This document shows, piece by piece, positions 34,464 through 44,147 of a stretch of DNA of 64,000 nt; the first letter of the stretch is position 1; each line of letters starts with the position of its first letter. The notes below the pieces were generated by a model that was not told where the DNA came from, made no database searches, and worked only from the letters and a program-made list of their open reading frames with translations. This DNA is from Rudaea sp. 3F27F6 (GTDB taxonomy: Bacteria; Pseudomonadota; Gammaproteobacteria; Xanthomonadales; Rhodanobacteraceae): the NCBI RefSeq assembly GCF_005503555.1, contig NZ_SCNG01000001.1, forward strand, positions 1,426,001 to 1,490,000. The letters run 5' to 3'. The translations under genes and the position numbers were made by a program.

Positions 34464-36932
34464 TCATCGAACAAACACGACTTCCTTAATACCTTCGCTC
34501 GACAACGAAACACGCAAACGCTTCATCGCAGGATCGTACGAGGCATCCGTCGCCGATTTGCCATCGATCGTAACCGCCGACGGCGCCGCCTCGACGCCGA
34601 GGAACTCGACGGCGCCGACGCGCTGGTAGGCATTCGACTTCGGAATATCGAGCGTCACCTTGCCTTCGGCAACGGCGACCTTGATCGTGCGCGAGGCACC
34701 TTTGCGATAGGCGTAGCCGTCGCCGGCATCTTGATAGATTTCGCTCGTTCCGGCGGCGCCGGTTGCGACGGCGATCGTCAGCGGCGCGTTTTTCATTTCG
34801 CCGGTGCGCTGGATCACGGGCTGGGTCGGCACGCTTGCGCCGGCGCGCACGAGCAGCGGCAGGCCGTCGAGTGGGGCGTCGACGACGATCCATTTGCCGC
34901 CGTCGTGGCGTGCACCGCTCCACCAGTCGATCCAGGCGTCGCCTTTCGGCAGGTATACCTTGCGCGAGCGCCGGTTCTGCTCGACGACCGGGGCGACGAG
35001 CAAGTCGCCGCCGACCAGGTATTCGTCGGCGATGAGCGCGGCGGCGGTGTCGTGCGGATAGTCGAACCAGAGCGGGCGCAGCGGCGGCGCGGCGCCGGCT
35101 TCGCTCTGCGCGAACAGCGTGTAGATGTACGGCAACAGGCGGTAGCGCAGTTCGATCGAGGCACGGTTGATGCGCTCCCAATCGGCGCCGTGGCTCCATG
35201 GCTCGCGCTGCTCGGTATCGGCGGCCGAATGCGTGCGGAAGAACGGCGTCAGCGCCGCGGCCTGCAGCCAGCGTGCATAGAGTTCGGGCGTCGTCGTCGC
35301 GGCGAAGCCGCCGACGTCGGCGCCGACGAACGGCACGCCCGAGATCGACAGGTTGGTCAGCAGCGGAATGGTCAGCGCGAGATGATCCCAGCTCGCGTCG
35401 TTGTCGCCGCTCCACACCGCGGCGTAGCGCTGCACGCCCGCATAGCCCGCGCGCGTGATGACGAACGGGCGGCGTTCGGGCGCGAGCTTGGCCAAGCCCT
35501 CGAAACTCGCGCGCGCCATCTGCATGCCGTAGACGTTGTGATAGCGCGCGTGCGCGCCCGGATCGCCGTCGCCGTCGTGTTTCACGTCGAGAGCGAAGGT
35601 CTTCTGCGGGCCCTGCGCGATCGGCGGTTCCTTGAAACCGTCGGGCGAAAAGACCGCCGGCTCGTTCATGTCGTTCCAGAAACCGGCGACGCCTTCATCG
35701 AGCGATTTCTTGTACAGCGCGCCCCACCACGCGCGCGCCTTCGCATCGGTGAAGTCGGGAAACGCGCAGATGCCGGGCCAGACTTTCTCGTGCAATTCCT
35801 TGCCGGCCGCGTCGCGCACATAGATGCCCGCGTCGCGCCCGCTGCGGTAGACGGCATAGTCAGGATCGAACTTGACCCCCGGGTCGACGATCGTCACCGC
35901 GTGGAAGCCGTCGCGGCGCAGGTCGGCGAGCATCTTTTTCGGTTCGGCGAAGGTCTTCGGGTTCCAGGTGAAGACGCGGTAGCCGTCCATATAGTCGATG
36001 TCGAGATGGATCACGTCGGCCGGGATCTTCTTTTCGCGGAACGTGTGCGCGATCTCGGCGACTTTGTCTTGCGACATGTACGAGTAGCGCGACTGCTGAT
36101 AGCCGAGCGCCCACAGGGGCGGCAGCGCGCTGCGGCCGGTCAGCGCGGTGTAGTCGCGCAACACGTTCGCCGGAGTGCGTTCCGCGCCGCCCGTGAACAC
36201 GTAGTAGTTCAGCTCGCCGCCGTCGGCGCCGAAGGTGTAGCGGCGCGGGTCGGTCTTGCCCATGTCGAAAACGCTGCGCCAGGTGTTGTCGAAGAACACG
36301 CCGTAGCTCTTGCCGTCGCGCAGCGCGATGAAGAACGGAATGGTCTGGTAGAGCGGGTTCGTGCCGAGCGCGTATCGGTACGAATCGGTATTCCAGTTGA
36401 CCAGGTACTGCGCGTCGCGCGAAATCGGCAGGGCCTGCTCGCCGAAGCCGTAGTAAAGCTCGTAGACGCCGCGCTGCTTGGATGTTTCGACCGCGCCGGT
36501 TTCGGCATCAAACGCCATTGGCCGCGCCGGATCGTCCGCGGCGACGAGGTTGCCGCCCGCATCGTAGACCGCGACGGAAAGCACGGGAGTTTTCTTCACC
36601 ACCACGCGCGCACCACCGGCGCCCTGTGCGCGCAGTTCGCTGCGCTCGGCATTGTCGTCGAACGCGAGCTTCACCGACGGCGGCGCGTTGCCTTCGAGCG
36701 CATAGGAGAAATCGCGGCCGAATTTTCCGTTCGGACTCATGCGCACGCGCACGACGCCCGGCGCGACGAAGCCGATGACGACGTGGGCGCCGCTGCTCGT
36801 GGCGAACTCGACGCGGTCGCCGACGCGTGTCGCCGCGGTCACCGCGCCGACGCTCTGCCAGGCGGCCTGCGCCGGAAGACTTGCCGCCCATGCCAGCAGC
36901 GCGACGAGCGCGCGCTTCGCTTTCCACGTCAT
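34464..36932 (-). CDS. exported GH31 alpha-glucosidase (alpha-xylosidase family)
   Basis: 822 residues with a signal peptide (MTWKAKRALVALLAWAASLPAQA), hence periplasmic or outer-membrane associated. The N-terminal beta-sandwich is followed by a TIM barrel with the GH31 nucleophile motif GFWNDMNEP (D421), the preceding VIHLDIDYMDGYRVFTWNPK block, and VFVGADVGGFA downstream. GGGGAGA precedes the ATG. It is divergent from the TonB-dependent receptor, with two LacI-type operators in the shared region. It is likely to release glucose from maltodextrins after outer-membrane import. A much longer upstream frame exists but the signal peptide fixes the start. Confidence 0.93.
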   Translation of the reverse strand: MTWKAKRALVALLAWAASLPAQAAWQSVGAVTAATRVGDRVEFATSSGAHVVIGFVAPGVVRVRMSPNGKFGRDFSYALEGNAPPSVKLAFDDNAERSELRAQGAGGARVVVKKTPVLSVAVYDAGGNLVAADDPARPMAFDAETGAVETSKQRGVYELYYGFGEQALPISRDAQYLVNWNTDSYRYALGTNPLYQTIPFFIALRDGKSYGVFFDNTWRSVFDMGKTDPRRYTFGADGGELNYYVFTGGAERTPANVLRDYTALTGRSALPPLWALGYQQSRYSYMSQDKVAEIAHTFREKKIPADVIHLDIDYMDGYRVFTWNPKTFAEPKKMLADLRRDGFHAVTIVDPGVKFDPDYAVYRSGRDAGIYVRDAAGKELHEKVWPGICAFPDFTDAKARAWWGALYKKSLDEGVAGFWNDMNEPAVFSPDGFKEPPIAQGPQKTFALDVKHDGDGDPGAHARYHNVYGMQMARASFEGLAKLAPERRPFVITRAGYAGVQRYAAVWSGDNDASWDHLALTIPLLTNLSISGVPFVGADVGGFAATTTPELYARWLQAAALTPFFRTHSAADTEQREPWSHGADWERINRASIELRYRLLPYIYTLFAQSEAGAAPPLRPLWFDYPHDTAAALIADEYLVGGDLLVAPVVEQNRRSRKVYLPKGDAWIDWWSGARHDGGKWIVVDAPLDGLPLLVRAGASVPTQPVIQRTGEMKNAPLTIAVATGAAGTSEIYQDAGDGYAYRKGASRTIKVAVAEGKVTLDIPKSNAYQRVGAVEFLGVEAAPSAVTIDGKSATDASYDPAMKRLRVSLSSEGIKEVVFVR

Positions 36933-36993
36933 TGCCGACTCTCCCCGATCGTTGTGTGCGCCGATGATGGCCGATCGGCCGCGCCGAATCTTC

Positions 36994-37007
36994 CGCATAC
37001 GAATGCG
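36994..37007. promoter_or_regulatory. candidate LacI-family operator, GH31/receptor promoter, site 1
   Basis: CGCATACGAATGCG, a near-palindrome with central CG (revcomp CGCATTCGTATGCG). It lies 62 bp upstream of the GH31 ATG, 23 bp centre to centre from the second site. Confidence 0.7.
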
Positions 37008-37016
37008 CCGCCGCAA

Positions 37017-37030
37017 TGAATACGTATGCA
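37017..37030. promoter_or_regulatory. candidate LacI-family operator, GH31/receptor promoter, site 2
   Basis: TGAATACGTATGCA, the best match to the shared sequence and nearly perfectly palindromic. Two sites in one divergent promoter suggest cooperative repression of both genes. Confidence 0.75.
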
Positions 37031-37197
37031 AGAAATTGTAAGGGCGCAACCGCACGACTAGGCTAGCCTCAGTTTGAAACGGCATACAGCGTGGCTGGGA
37101 GACCCGGCCGTTTCTCGCAAGAATTCCATCAAAAAAAGAGTGACGGCGCGGGCCGAAGAACGGGCGCCGACACCACTCAATCACCTGGGGAGGACAA

Positions 37198-39969
37198 ATG
37201 ACACTCAAGCGTAATTTGCTCGCGCTCGCGATCGCGTCGATTTTCGTCGGCGCCGCACACGCGGCACCGGCGGCCGAAGTTGCCGCCCCAGAGCAGGCGA
37301 CCACGACACCCGACACGGCCGATGCGGCGAAGAAGAAGGACGACAACACGGCCGAACTCGGCGAGATCCAGGTCACCGGCACGTTCCAGAAGAGCCTGAT
37401 GAAGGCGATGGACGCCAAGCGCGAGTCGCAGACCATCGTCGAGGTGATCTCGGCCGAGGATATCGGCAAGCTGCCCGATTCGAGCATCGCCGAAGCGATC
37501 AGCCGCCTGCCCGGCGTCGCCGGCCAGCGTCTCGACGGCCGCCAGAACTCGATCAGCGTGCGCGGCTTCGGCGAGGACTTCAGCGCCACCACGTTCAACG
37601 GCCGCGAGCAGGTCAGCATCGGCGACAACCGCGGCGTGTCGTTCGATCTGTATCCGGCCGAGATCATGTCCGGGGTCAAGGTGTACAAAACTTCGGAGGC
37701 GAGCCTCGTCGCCCAGGGCATCGCCGGCACCATCGACCTGATGACGGTGAAGCCGCTCGAAGTGCCGCGCACGTTGCACTTCGGCGTCGACGCGGAGAAA
37801 AACAGTTTCGGCAAGCTCAACGCCGACGGCAAGGACCGCGGTTGGCGCGGCGATTTCGCCTACGTCGACAAGTTCGCCGAAGGCAAGGTCGGCGTCGCCG
37901 TCGCCGCCGCGATACTCGACTCGCCCAACCAGGAGAAGCGCTGGCAGGCCTGGGGTTATCCGACCGACCCGGCCGGCGATTTTCTGCTCGGCGGCGCCAA
38001 GCCGTTCGTGCGCTCCTCGGAACTCAAGCGCGACACCGTCATGGCGGTGGTCGAGATGAAACCGTCCGACAACCTGCACGTCAACCTCGACGCGCTGTAC
38101 ATCAAGTACAAGGACAAGAAGATCCTGCGCGGCATCGAAATCCCGGGCGCGATCTGGGGCGGCGACTATTCGGTCATCAGCGCAAGCAACGGCTTCGTCA
38201 CCAAGGCGCTGTGGCCGAACCGCGCGGCGCAGGTGCGCAACGATTTCCAGCGCCAGGACGCCAAGCTGCGCGCGTTCGGCGCCAACGCGATGCTCTATCT
38301 CAACGGCAACTGGTCGCTCAGCGCCGACGCCACTTACAGCGAGGTGAATCGCGACACATTCAGTCTGGAAAGCTACTCCGGCGTCGGCCGGCCGAACTGC
38401 TCGGGCGGACTCGACACGCGCACGCGCGACAACATCATCGTCGACATGCTCTCGGGCAACGACGGCGCAAGATTCACCCCGTCGTTGAACTACAGCGATC
38501 CGAACCTGATCCACCTCGGCGGCGCGCAGTGCTGGGGCAACGGCGTCTCGGTGCCGGCGAACGGCCAGGACGGCTTCATCAACATGCCGCACGTCGACGA
38601 CAAGCTCAGCGCATTTCGTCTCTCGGGTCTCGGCGAGTTCGACGGCGCTTTTTGGAAGAGCCTCACCTTCGGCGTCAACTATGCCGACCGCAAGAAGACC
38701 AAGGTCGACGACGGCATCTACCTGACCTCACCCGACTACCCGGGCGTCGGCGCGGTGCCGAAGCAGTTTCTGCTGCCGAGCACGGACCTCGGCTTCATCG
38801 GCATGGGCCCGATGCTCAGCTACGACTCCTACGCGCTGTGGAAGAGCGGCTACTACAAGCAGACGCCGGGCAGCCTGACCGATCCGAATCGCCTGCTGAA
38901 TTCGTGGCGCGTCGACGAGAAGGTCACCACGTACTACGTGCAGAGCAATTTCGACACCGCGCTCGGCGACACGCGCCTGAACGGCAATTTCGGCGTGCAG
39001 GCGGTACATACCGACCAGAGCTCGAGCGGCTATGCCGCGACGATCGACACGAACGGCAGCACGCTGGGCGCGCCGGTCTCGGGCGGAACGAGTTACTGGA
39101 ACGTGCTGCCGAGCATGAACCTGATCTGGCACCCGACCGAGACGCAGCAGGTGCGCTTTGCCGCGGCGCGCGCGATGTCGCGCTCGCGCATGGACCGCAT
39201 GAACGCGAGCGAGGGCTATACCTTCGACACCACGCTGAAGGTGTTCGGCGGCCAGTATTCGAACACCGCGCTGAAGCCGGTGAAGTCGGATCAGGTCGAT
39301 CTGGCCTGGGCGTCCTATTTCAGCCGCGACTCCTTCGTCTCGATCGGCACCTTCTACAAGAACCTGACCGACTGGCAGGTGCTCGTGCCGACCCTGACGG
39401 ATTTCACCGGCGTGAAGCCGCCGAGCGGACAGACGCCGATCAGTTGGAAAGGCTACGTCTCGCAGTGGCAGAACACCGCATCGGGCCACGTCAGCGGCAT
39501 CGAGGCGCAGTTCGTCCTCGCCGGCGGCGTTATCCATCCGCTGCTCGAGGGCTTCGGCGTCACCGGCAGCGCGACCTTCCTCGACGGCTCGATTCCGTTC
39601 AAGGGCCAGCAGATCACCGTGCCCGGTTTGTCCAAGCGCATCTACAACCAGACCTTCTTCTACGAGAAGAACGGTTTCAGCGCGCGCATCAGCGGCACCT
39701 ATCGCAGCGACTTCCTCGGCGAAGTGCAGGACATCGCCTTCCAGCCGACCCTGGTGCAGGTGAAAGCCGCGCACCTGTGGGACGCGCAAGTCAGTTACAC
39801 CTTCGAGAAAGCGGACAACCCGGCGCTGCACGGGCTGACCCTGACCTTTCAGGTGCAGAACCTGTCCAACACGCCGTTCGTCACCTACAACAACGGCGAC
39901 CCTCGCCAGATTCGCGACTATCAGAACTACGGTCGGGATTACATGATCGGTCTTCGCTACAAGTTCTGA
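37198..39969 (+). CDS. TonB-dependent outer-membrane receptor, maltodextrin type
   Basis: 923 residues, the length of the TonB-Xanth-Caul receptor subfamily used for sugars. It has a signal peptide (LLALAIASIFVGAAHAAPAA), a TonB box-like GEIQVTGTF, a plug domain (AISRLPGVAGQRLDGRQNSISVRGFGEDFS), a 22-strand barrel and a C-terminal aromatic end (LRYKF). GGGGAGGAC precedes the ATG. Energy-dependent uptake of starch-derived oligosaccharides is inferred from neighbours (GH31 divergent, CGTase-like amylase downstream) and from the double LacI-type operator upstream. Confidence 0.93.
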   Translation: MTLKRNLLALAIASIFVGAAHAAPAAEVAAPEQATTTPDTADAAKKKDDNTAELGEIQVTGTFQKSLMKAMDAKRESQTIVEVISAEDIGKLPDSSIAEAISRLPGVAGQRLDGRQNSISVRGFGEDFSATTFNGREQVSIGDNRGVSFDLYPAEIMSGVKVYKTSEASLVAQGIAGTIDLMTVKPLEVPRTLHFGVDAEKNSFGKLNADGKDRGWRGDFAYVDKFAEGKVGVAVAAAILDSPNQEKRWQAWGYPTDPAGDFLLGGAKPFVRSSELKRDTVMAVVEMKPSDNLHVNLDALYIKYKDKKILRGIEIPGAIWGGDYSVISASNGFVTKALWPNRAAQVRNDFQRQDAKLRAFGANAMLYLNGNWSLSADATYSEVNRDTFSLESYSGVGRPNCSGGLDTRTRDNIIVDMLSGNDGARFTPSLNYSDPNLIHLGGAQCWGNGVSVPANGQDGFINMPHVDDKLSAFRLSGLGEFDGAFWKSLTFGVNYADRKKTKVDDGIYLTSPDYPGVGAVPKQFLLPSTDLGFIGMGPMLSYDSYALWKSGYYKQTPGSLTDPNRLLNSWRVDEKVTTYYVQSNFDTALGDTRLNGNFGVQAVHTDQSSSGYAATIDTNGSTLGAPVSGGTSYWNVLPSMNLIWHPTETQQVRFAAARAMSRSRMDRMNASEGYTFDTTLKVFGGQYSNTALKPVKSDQVDLAWASYFSRDSFVSIGTFYKNLTDWQVLVPTLTDFTGVKPPSGQTPISWKGYVSQWQNTASGHVSGIEAQFVLAGGVIHPLLEGFGVTGSATFLDGSIPFKGQQITVPGLSKRIYNQTFFYEKNGFSARISGTYRSDFLGEVQDIAFQPTLVQVKAAHLWDAQVSYTFEKADNPALHGLTLTFQVQNLSNTPFVTYNNGDPRQIRDYQNYGRDYMIGLRYKF

Positions 39970-40116
39970 GGTTCGTTTGAATAGGCGGCGATGAATGGGA
40001 GTTTCGCCCGGACACCACGGAAGCCGCTGCGCATCGCCGTCTCCTCGTCCATACACGTTTCGACTCAAGCACGACACCGATTCTCAAGCGACGCACTTTC
40101 ATACTGGAGCATAGCG

Positions 40117-42375
40117 ATGCGAACTCAATTTCTCCGCGGGCCCACGGCTCTCCGCCCGCTCGCACTGGCCGCCGCGCTGTTCGCGGCGACCCCGCTTTAC
40201 GCGCAGACTTGCACCTCGATCGGCCCGGTCACTTCGAAAGACACGATCTACCAGTTGCTGACCGACCGCTTCTTCAACGGCAGCACCAGCAACGACAAGC
40301 CGACCGGCTTCGATCCTTCGCTGTTCGACGGCACCGGCAGCGACTTGAAGCTCTACCAGGGCGGCGACTGGGCCGGCCTCTCGCAACATATTTCCTATCT
40401 GAAGAACATGGGCGTCACCGCGGTGTGGATTTCCGCGCCCTACTTCAACCGCGACACCGAGATCGACGACTACCAAAGCGGCGGCGGCATCAACCGCTGG
40501 ACCAGCTTCCACGGCTACCACGCGCACAACTACTTCGTCACCAACCGCCACTTCGGCTCGATGGCCGACTTCAATTCGCTGTGCAACACGCTGCACCAGA
40601 ACGGCATCAAGCTGATCATCGACTTCGTCACCAATCACACCAGCCGCTGGCAGAACCCGACGCAGAACTTCTCTCCCGAGGACGGCAAGTTGTGGGAGCC
40701 GAACAAGGACGCCAACGGCAACTATCTGTTCGATTCGTCGGGTGAACCGATCGTCGTCGGCAGCGCCTTCGAGACCCTGCTCGCCGATCCGAACAACAAC
40801 ACCAACGGCTGGTTCCACGATCTCGGCGACCGCGGCACCGACTCGTCGCGCTTCGGCTACCGCCACAAGGATCTCGGCTCGCTCGCCGACTTCTCCCAGG
40901 AGAACGGCAACGTCGTCGCCCACCTGGAAAAAGCCGCGCTGTTCTGGAAAGCCAAGGGCGTGGACGGTTTCCGCCACGACGCCACGCTGCACATGAATCC
41001 GGCCTTCGTCAAAGGCCTGCGCGACGCGATCGATTCTTCGGCCGGCGGCCCGGTCACCCACTTCGGCGAATTCTTTATCGGCCGCCCCGATCCGAAGTAC
41101 GACGAATACCGCACCTACCCGAACCGCACCGGCGTCAACGATCTGGACTTCGAATATTTCCGCGCGGCGACCAACGCGTTCGGCAGTTTCTCCGAGACGA
41201 TGGCCGACTTCGGCAACATGCTCGTGCAGACTCAGACCGACTATAGTTACTCCAACCAGGCGGTGCCGTTTCTCGACAACCACGACGTCACCCGCTTCCG
41301 CAACATCCAGCCGAACGACAAGCCGTATCACGCGGCACTCGCGACCCTGCTGACCTCGCGCGGCATCCCCGCGATCTACTACGGCACCGAGCAGTACGTC
41401 ACCGGCGTGGACACCAGCGACACCGGCGGCCGCCGTTATTTCCAGACCACGACGACGGCGAACGAGACGACCACCGCGTTCAAAATCGTGACCGCGCTCT
41501 CGGCCCTGCGCCAGGCCAACGATGCGATTCCGTTCGGCACCACGAGCGTGCTCTACAGCAACAACGACGTGCTCGTGTTCCAGCGGCAGTTCTACGACAA
41601 GCAGGTGATCGTCGCGACCAACCGGCAGCCGTCGGTCTCGTACACGGTGCCTGCGATCAACACGTCATTGCCGACGGGAACCTACGCGGACTCGCTCAAC
41701 GGCCTGCTCTCCTGCGGCTCGGGCACGGTCACGACGGTGAGCGGGCAGAACAAGATCTCCAGCTTCACCCTCGCCGGCGGACAGACCTGCGTGTGGTCCT
41801 ACAACCCGTCGCTCGGCACCACGGTGCCGCGCATCGGCGACATGATGCCGACCACGGGCCGGGCCGGAAACACCGCGTACATCTTCGGCCGCGGCCTCAG
41901 CGGAACGGTCACCGTCAAGTTCGGCACGACCGCGGCGACTGTCGTCTCCAACTCCGATACGCAGATCAAGCTGACGGTGCCGTCGGGGGTGACCGGCCTG
42001 ACCAGCGTGACGGTGACGAAGGGCACGAGCACGAGCAACGGCTTCACCTACAACGCGCTCTCGGGCGACCAGAATCAGGTGATCTTCCACGCCAATGTGA
42101 CCACCAATTCGGGTGAGAACATCTACGTCGTCGGCGACATCGCCGAACTCGGTGGCTGGGACGCGAACAAGAGCACCGAAGCGATGCTCAACCCGAACTA
42201 CCCGGGCTGGTTCCTGCCGGTCAGCGTCCCGGTGAACACGAGCTTCCAGTTCAAGTTCATCAAGAAGGACGCGAGCGGCAACGTTACCTGGGAGACGGGC
42301 AGCAATCGCAGCTACACCTCGGCTTCGGGTTCCACGGCGACGGTGGACACACCGACCTACTCGCCGGCGTTCTGA
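40117..42375 (+). CDS. secreted CGTase-type alpha-amylase with IPT and CBM20 domains
   Basis: 752 residues: signal peptide to about residue 30 (FAATPLYAQ), GH13 A/B domains with nucleophile D288 (GVDGFRHDATLHM), acid/base E318 (THFGEFFIG) and D390 (FLDNHDVTRF), a C domain, an IPT/TIG domain around residues 567-650 (GDMMPTTGRAGNTAYIFGRG), and a C-terminal starch-binding CBM20 (VIFHANVTTNSGENIYVVGD). This A-B-C-D-E order is that of cyclodextrin glucanotransferases and maltogenic amylases. The subsite residue that decides cyclisation versus hydrolysis cannot be assigned without alignment. It would act outside the cell on starch, feeding the upstream TonB-dependent receptor. GGAG precedes the ATG. 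Confidence 0.92.
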   Translation: MRTQFLRGPTALRPLALAAALFAATPLYAQTCTSIGPVTSKDTIYQLLTDRFFNGSTSNDKPTGFDPSLFDGTGSDLKLYQGGDWAGLSQHISYLKNMGVTAVWISAPYFNRDTEIDDYQSGGGINRWTSFHGYHAHNYFVTNRHFGSMADFNSLCNTLHQNGIKLIIDFVTNHTSRWQNPTQNFSPEDGKLWEPNKDANGNYLFDSSGEPIVVGSAFETLLADPNNNTNGWFHDLGDRGTDSSRFGYRHKDLGSLADFSQENGNVVAHLEKAALFWKAKGVDGFRHDATLHMNPAFVKGLRDAIDSSAGGPVTHFGEFFIGRPDPKYDEYRTYPNRTGVNDLDFEYFRAATNAFGSFSETMADFGNMLVQTQTDYSYSNQAVPFLDNHDVTRFRNIQPNDKPYHAALATLLTSRGIPAIYYGTEQYVTGVDTSDTGGRRYFQTTTTANETTTAFKIVTALSALRQANDAIPFGTTSVLYSNNDVLVFQRQFYDKQVIVATNRQPSVSYTVPAINTSLPTGTYADSLNGLLSCGSGTVTTVSGQNKISSFTLAGGQTCVWSYNPSLGTTVPRIGDMMPTTGRAGNTAYIFGRGLSGTVTVKFGTTAATVVSNSDTQIKLTVPSGVTGLTSVTVTKGTSTSNGFTYNALSGDQNQVIFHANVTTNSGENIYVVGDIAELGGWDANKSTEAMLNPNYPGWFLPVSVPVNTSFQFKFIKKDASGNVTWETGSNRSYTSASGSTATVDTPTYSPAF

Positions 42376-42381
42376 CCCTTG

Positions 42382-42415
42382 CGCTACCGGAGCGCCGCCG
42401 CGCGCTCCGGTAGCG
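42382..42415 (+). terminator. 13-bp perfect inverted repeat after the CGTase-like gene
   Basis: CGCTACCGGAGCG (42382-42394) and CGCTCCGGTAGCG (42403-42415) are exact inverts with an 8-bp loop, followed only by ATTTG. Strong stem but weak T tail; it probably ends or stabilises the amylase transcript. Confidence 0.7.
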
Positions 42416-42515
42416 ATTTGCCTACAATCGCTAGCGCGGGCTGCGCCACGCAGTCCGCGCCTATCCGGATTCGCTCGAACCGGATGCGTATCGATGCCTC
42501 GACGGGGAGAGCGCA

Positions 42516-44030
42516 TTGGCGGAAAAAATCAGCCATGTGGTGATCGTCGGCGGCGGCACGGCCGGCTGGATCGCCGCGGCCCTGCTCGTGAAGATTCTCG
42601 GCAACGCGCTGAAGATCAGCGTGGTCGAGTCCGAACAGATCGGCACGATCGGCGTCGGCGAAGCGACCATCCCGCCGATCCTGACGCTCAATCGCGCACT
42701 CGGCTTCGACGAAGCGGATTTTATCCGCGCCACGCGCGCGACGATCAAGCTCGGCATCGAATTCGAAAACTGGAGCGGCATCGGCAGCCGCTACATGCAC
42801 GCCTTCGGCGGCATCGGCAAGGATTTCCCGTTCTGCACCTTCCACCACTTCTGGACGCGCTCGCTGCGCGAAGGCCGGCGCGAAACTCTGTGGGACTATT
42901 CGCTCAACTACCAGGCCGCGAAGCGCAACCGGTATGCGCCGCTCGATCAGATCGAGAGCGGCAAACTGCCGGGCCTGGTCCACGCCTACCATTTCGACGC
43001 GGGACTCTATGCGACCTACTTGCGCGCGTTCAGCGAGCGCCTTGGCGTACAGCGCGTCGAGGGCCTGATCACCGATGTCGATCTCGATGCCGCGAACGGG
43101 CATGTGAGGTCGGTCCGCCTGCAAGGCGGCGGCGAAGTCGCCGGCGATCTGTTCATCGACTGCTCGGGCTTTCGCGGCCTGCTGATCGAGCAGGCACTCA
43201 ATACCGGCTACGAAGACTGGGGCCACTGGCTGCCGTGCGATCGTGCGCTCGCTGTTGCCAGCGAGTCGGCCGAACCGCTGACTCCTTACACGCGCGCGAT
43301 CGCGCACCGAGCCGGCTGGCAGTGGCGCATCCCCTTGCAGCACCGCACCGGCAACGGCCTGGTCTACTGCAGCCGCTATCTCGGCGACGACGAGGCCAAG
43401 GCGCTGCTGCTCGCCAACCTCGATGCGGCGCCGCTCGGCGAGCCGCGGCCGATCGCGTTTCGCACCGGCCGGCGCAAGCGCCAATGGAATCGCAACGTGG
43501 TTTCGATCGGGCTGGCCAGCGGCTTTCTCGAACCGCTCGAATCGACCAGCATCCATCTGATCCAGTCGGGCATCATCCGTCTGATCAAGCATTTCCCGCA
43601 TGCCGGCATCGCCGGCGCCGAGGTCGACGAGTACAACCGGCAATCGCAGATCGAATTCGAGCACGTACGCGACTTTCTCATCCTGCACTACTGGCAGAAC
43701 GCGCGCGACGATTCGGAGTTCTGGCGCGAATGCCGGCGCATGCCGTTGCCGCCGTCGCTGCAGCACCGCATCGACTTGTTCGCGGCGACCGGCAAGCTGT
43801 TCCGCGCCCAGGACGAACTGTTCGGCGAACTGGCCTGGCAGCAGGTGATGATCGGCCAGGGCATTCTGCCGCGCGACTATCATCCGCTCGCCGACGCGCT
43901 GAGCAGGCCGCAGCTCGACGAACTGCTCGACGGCGTGCGCGCGATGATCGGCCGCGCGGTCGACGGCCTCGACTCGCATCGCGAGTTCATCGAGCGCTGC
44001 GACCGCCGCGCCGGTGCAGCCGAGGCCTGA
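42516..44030 (+). CDS. FAD-dependent tryptophan halogenase family protein
   Basis: 504 residues of the flavin-dependent tryptophan halogenase family. The FAD-binding GGGTAG motif is at residues 12-17, the catalytic lysine candidate is K77 ([11 protein letters not shown]), the WQWRIP motif is at 267-272, and the [12 protein letters not shown] loop is present. It starts with TTG preceded by GGGGAGA. Members in Xanthomonadales and Caulobacter often sit in TonB-dependent receptor loci for sugars rather than in antibiotic clusters, with unknown substrate. Here the CGTase-like and receptor genes lie upstream and a DUF6445 gene is 3 kb away. Confidence 0.92.
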   Translation: MAEKISHVVIVGGGTAGWIAAALLVKILGNALKISVVESEQIGTIGVGEATIPPILTLNRALGFDEADFIRATRATIKLGIEFENWSGIGSRYMHAFGGIGKDFPFCTFHHFWTRSLREGRRETLWDYSLNYQAAKRNRYAPLDQIESGKLPGLVHAYHFDAGLYATYLRAFSERLGVQRVEGLITDVDLDAANGHVRSVRLQGGGEVAGDLFIDCSGFRGLLIEQALNTGYEDWGHWLPCDRALAVASESAEPLTPYTRAIAHRAGWQWRIPLQHRTGNGLVYCSRYLGDDEAKALLLANLDAAPLGEPRPIAFRTGRRKRQWNRNVVSIGLASGFLEPLESTSIHLIQSGIIRLIKHFPHAGIAGAEVDEYNRQSQIEFEHVRDFLILHYWQNARDDSEFWRECRRMPLPPSLQHRIDLFAATGKLFRAQDELFGELAWQQVMIGQGILPRDYHPLADALSRPQLDELLDGVRAMIGRAVDGLDSHREFIERCDRRAGAAEA

Positions 44031-44147
44031 GCGCCGACACCGACGCCTGGCGATTTTTCGACGGTTGAAAGTGGCGATTGTGCGCAAGCGCCGAGTTGAA
44101 CGACACTTCGCGTTTGGGGCGAGCGCACTTCATCCGTAGGGGACACG

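Noticed and set aside
37842-39980. 712-codon frame overlapping the TonB-dependent receptor
   Set aside because: Same strand, shifted frame; arginine-rich without domains, while the receptor frame is full length with plug and barrel.
42384-44087. 567-codon minus-strand frame over the halogenase
   Set aside because: Antisense shadow; the halogenase frame has FAD, lysine and WxWxIP motifs.
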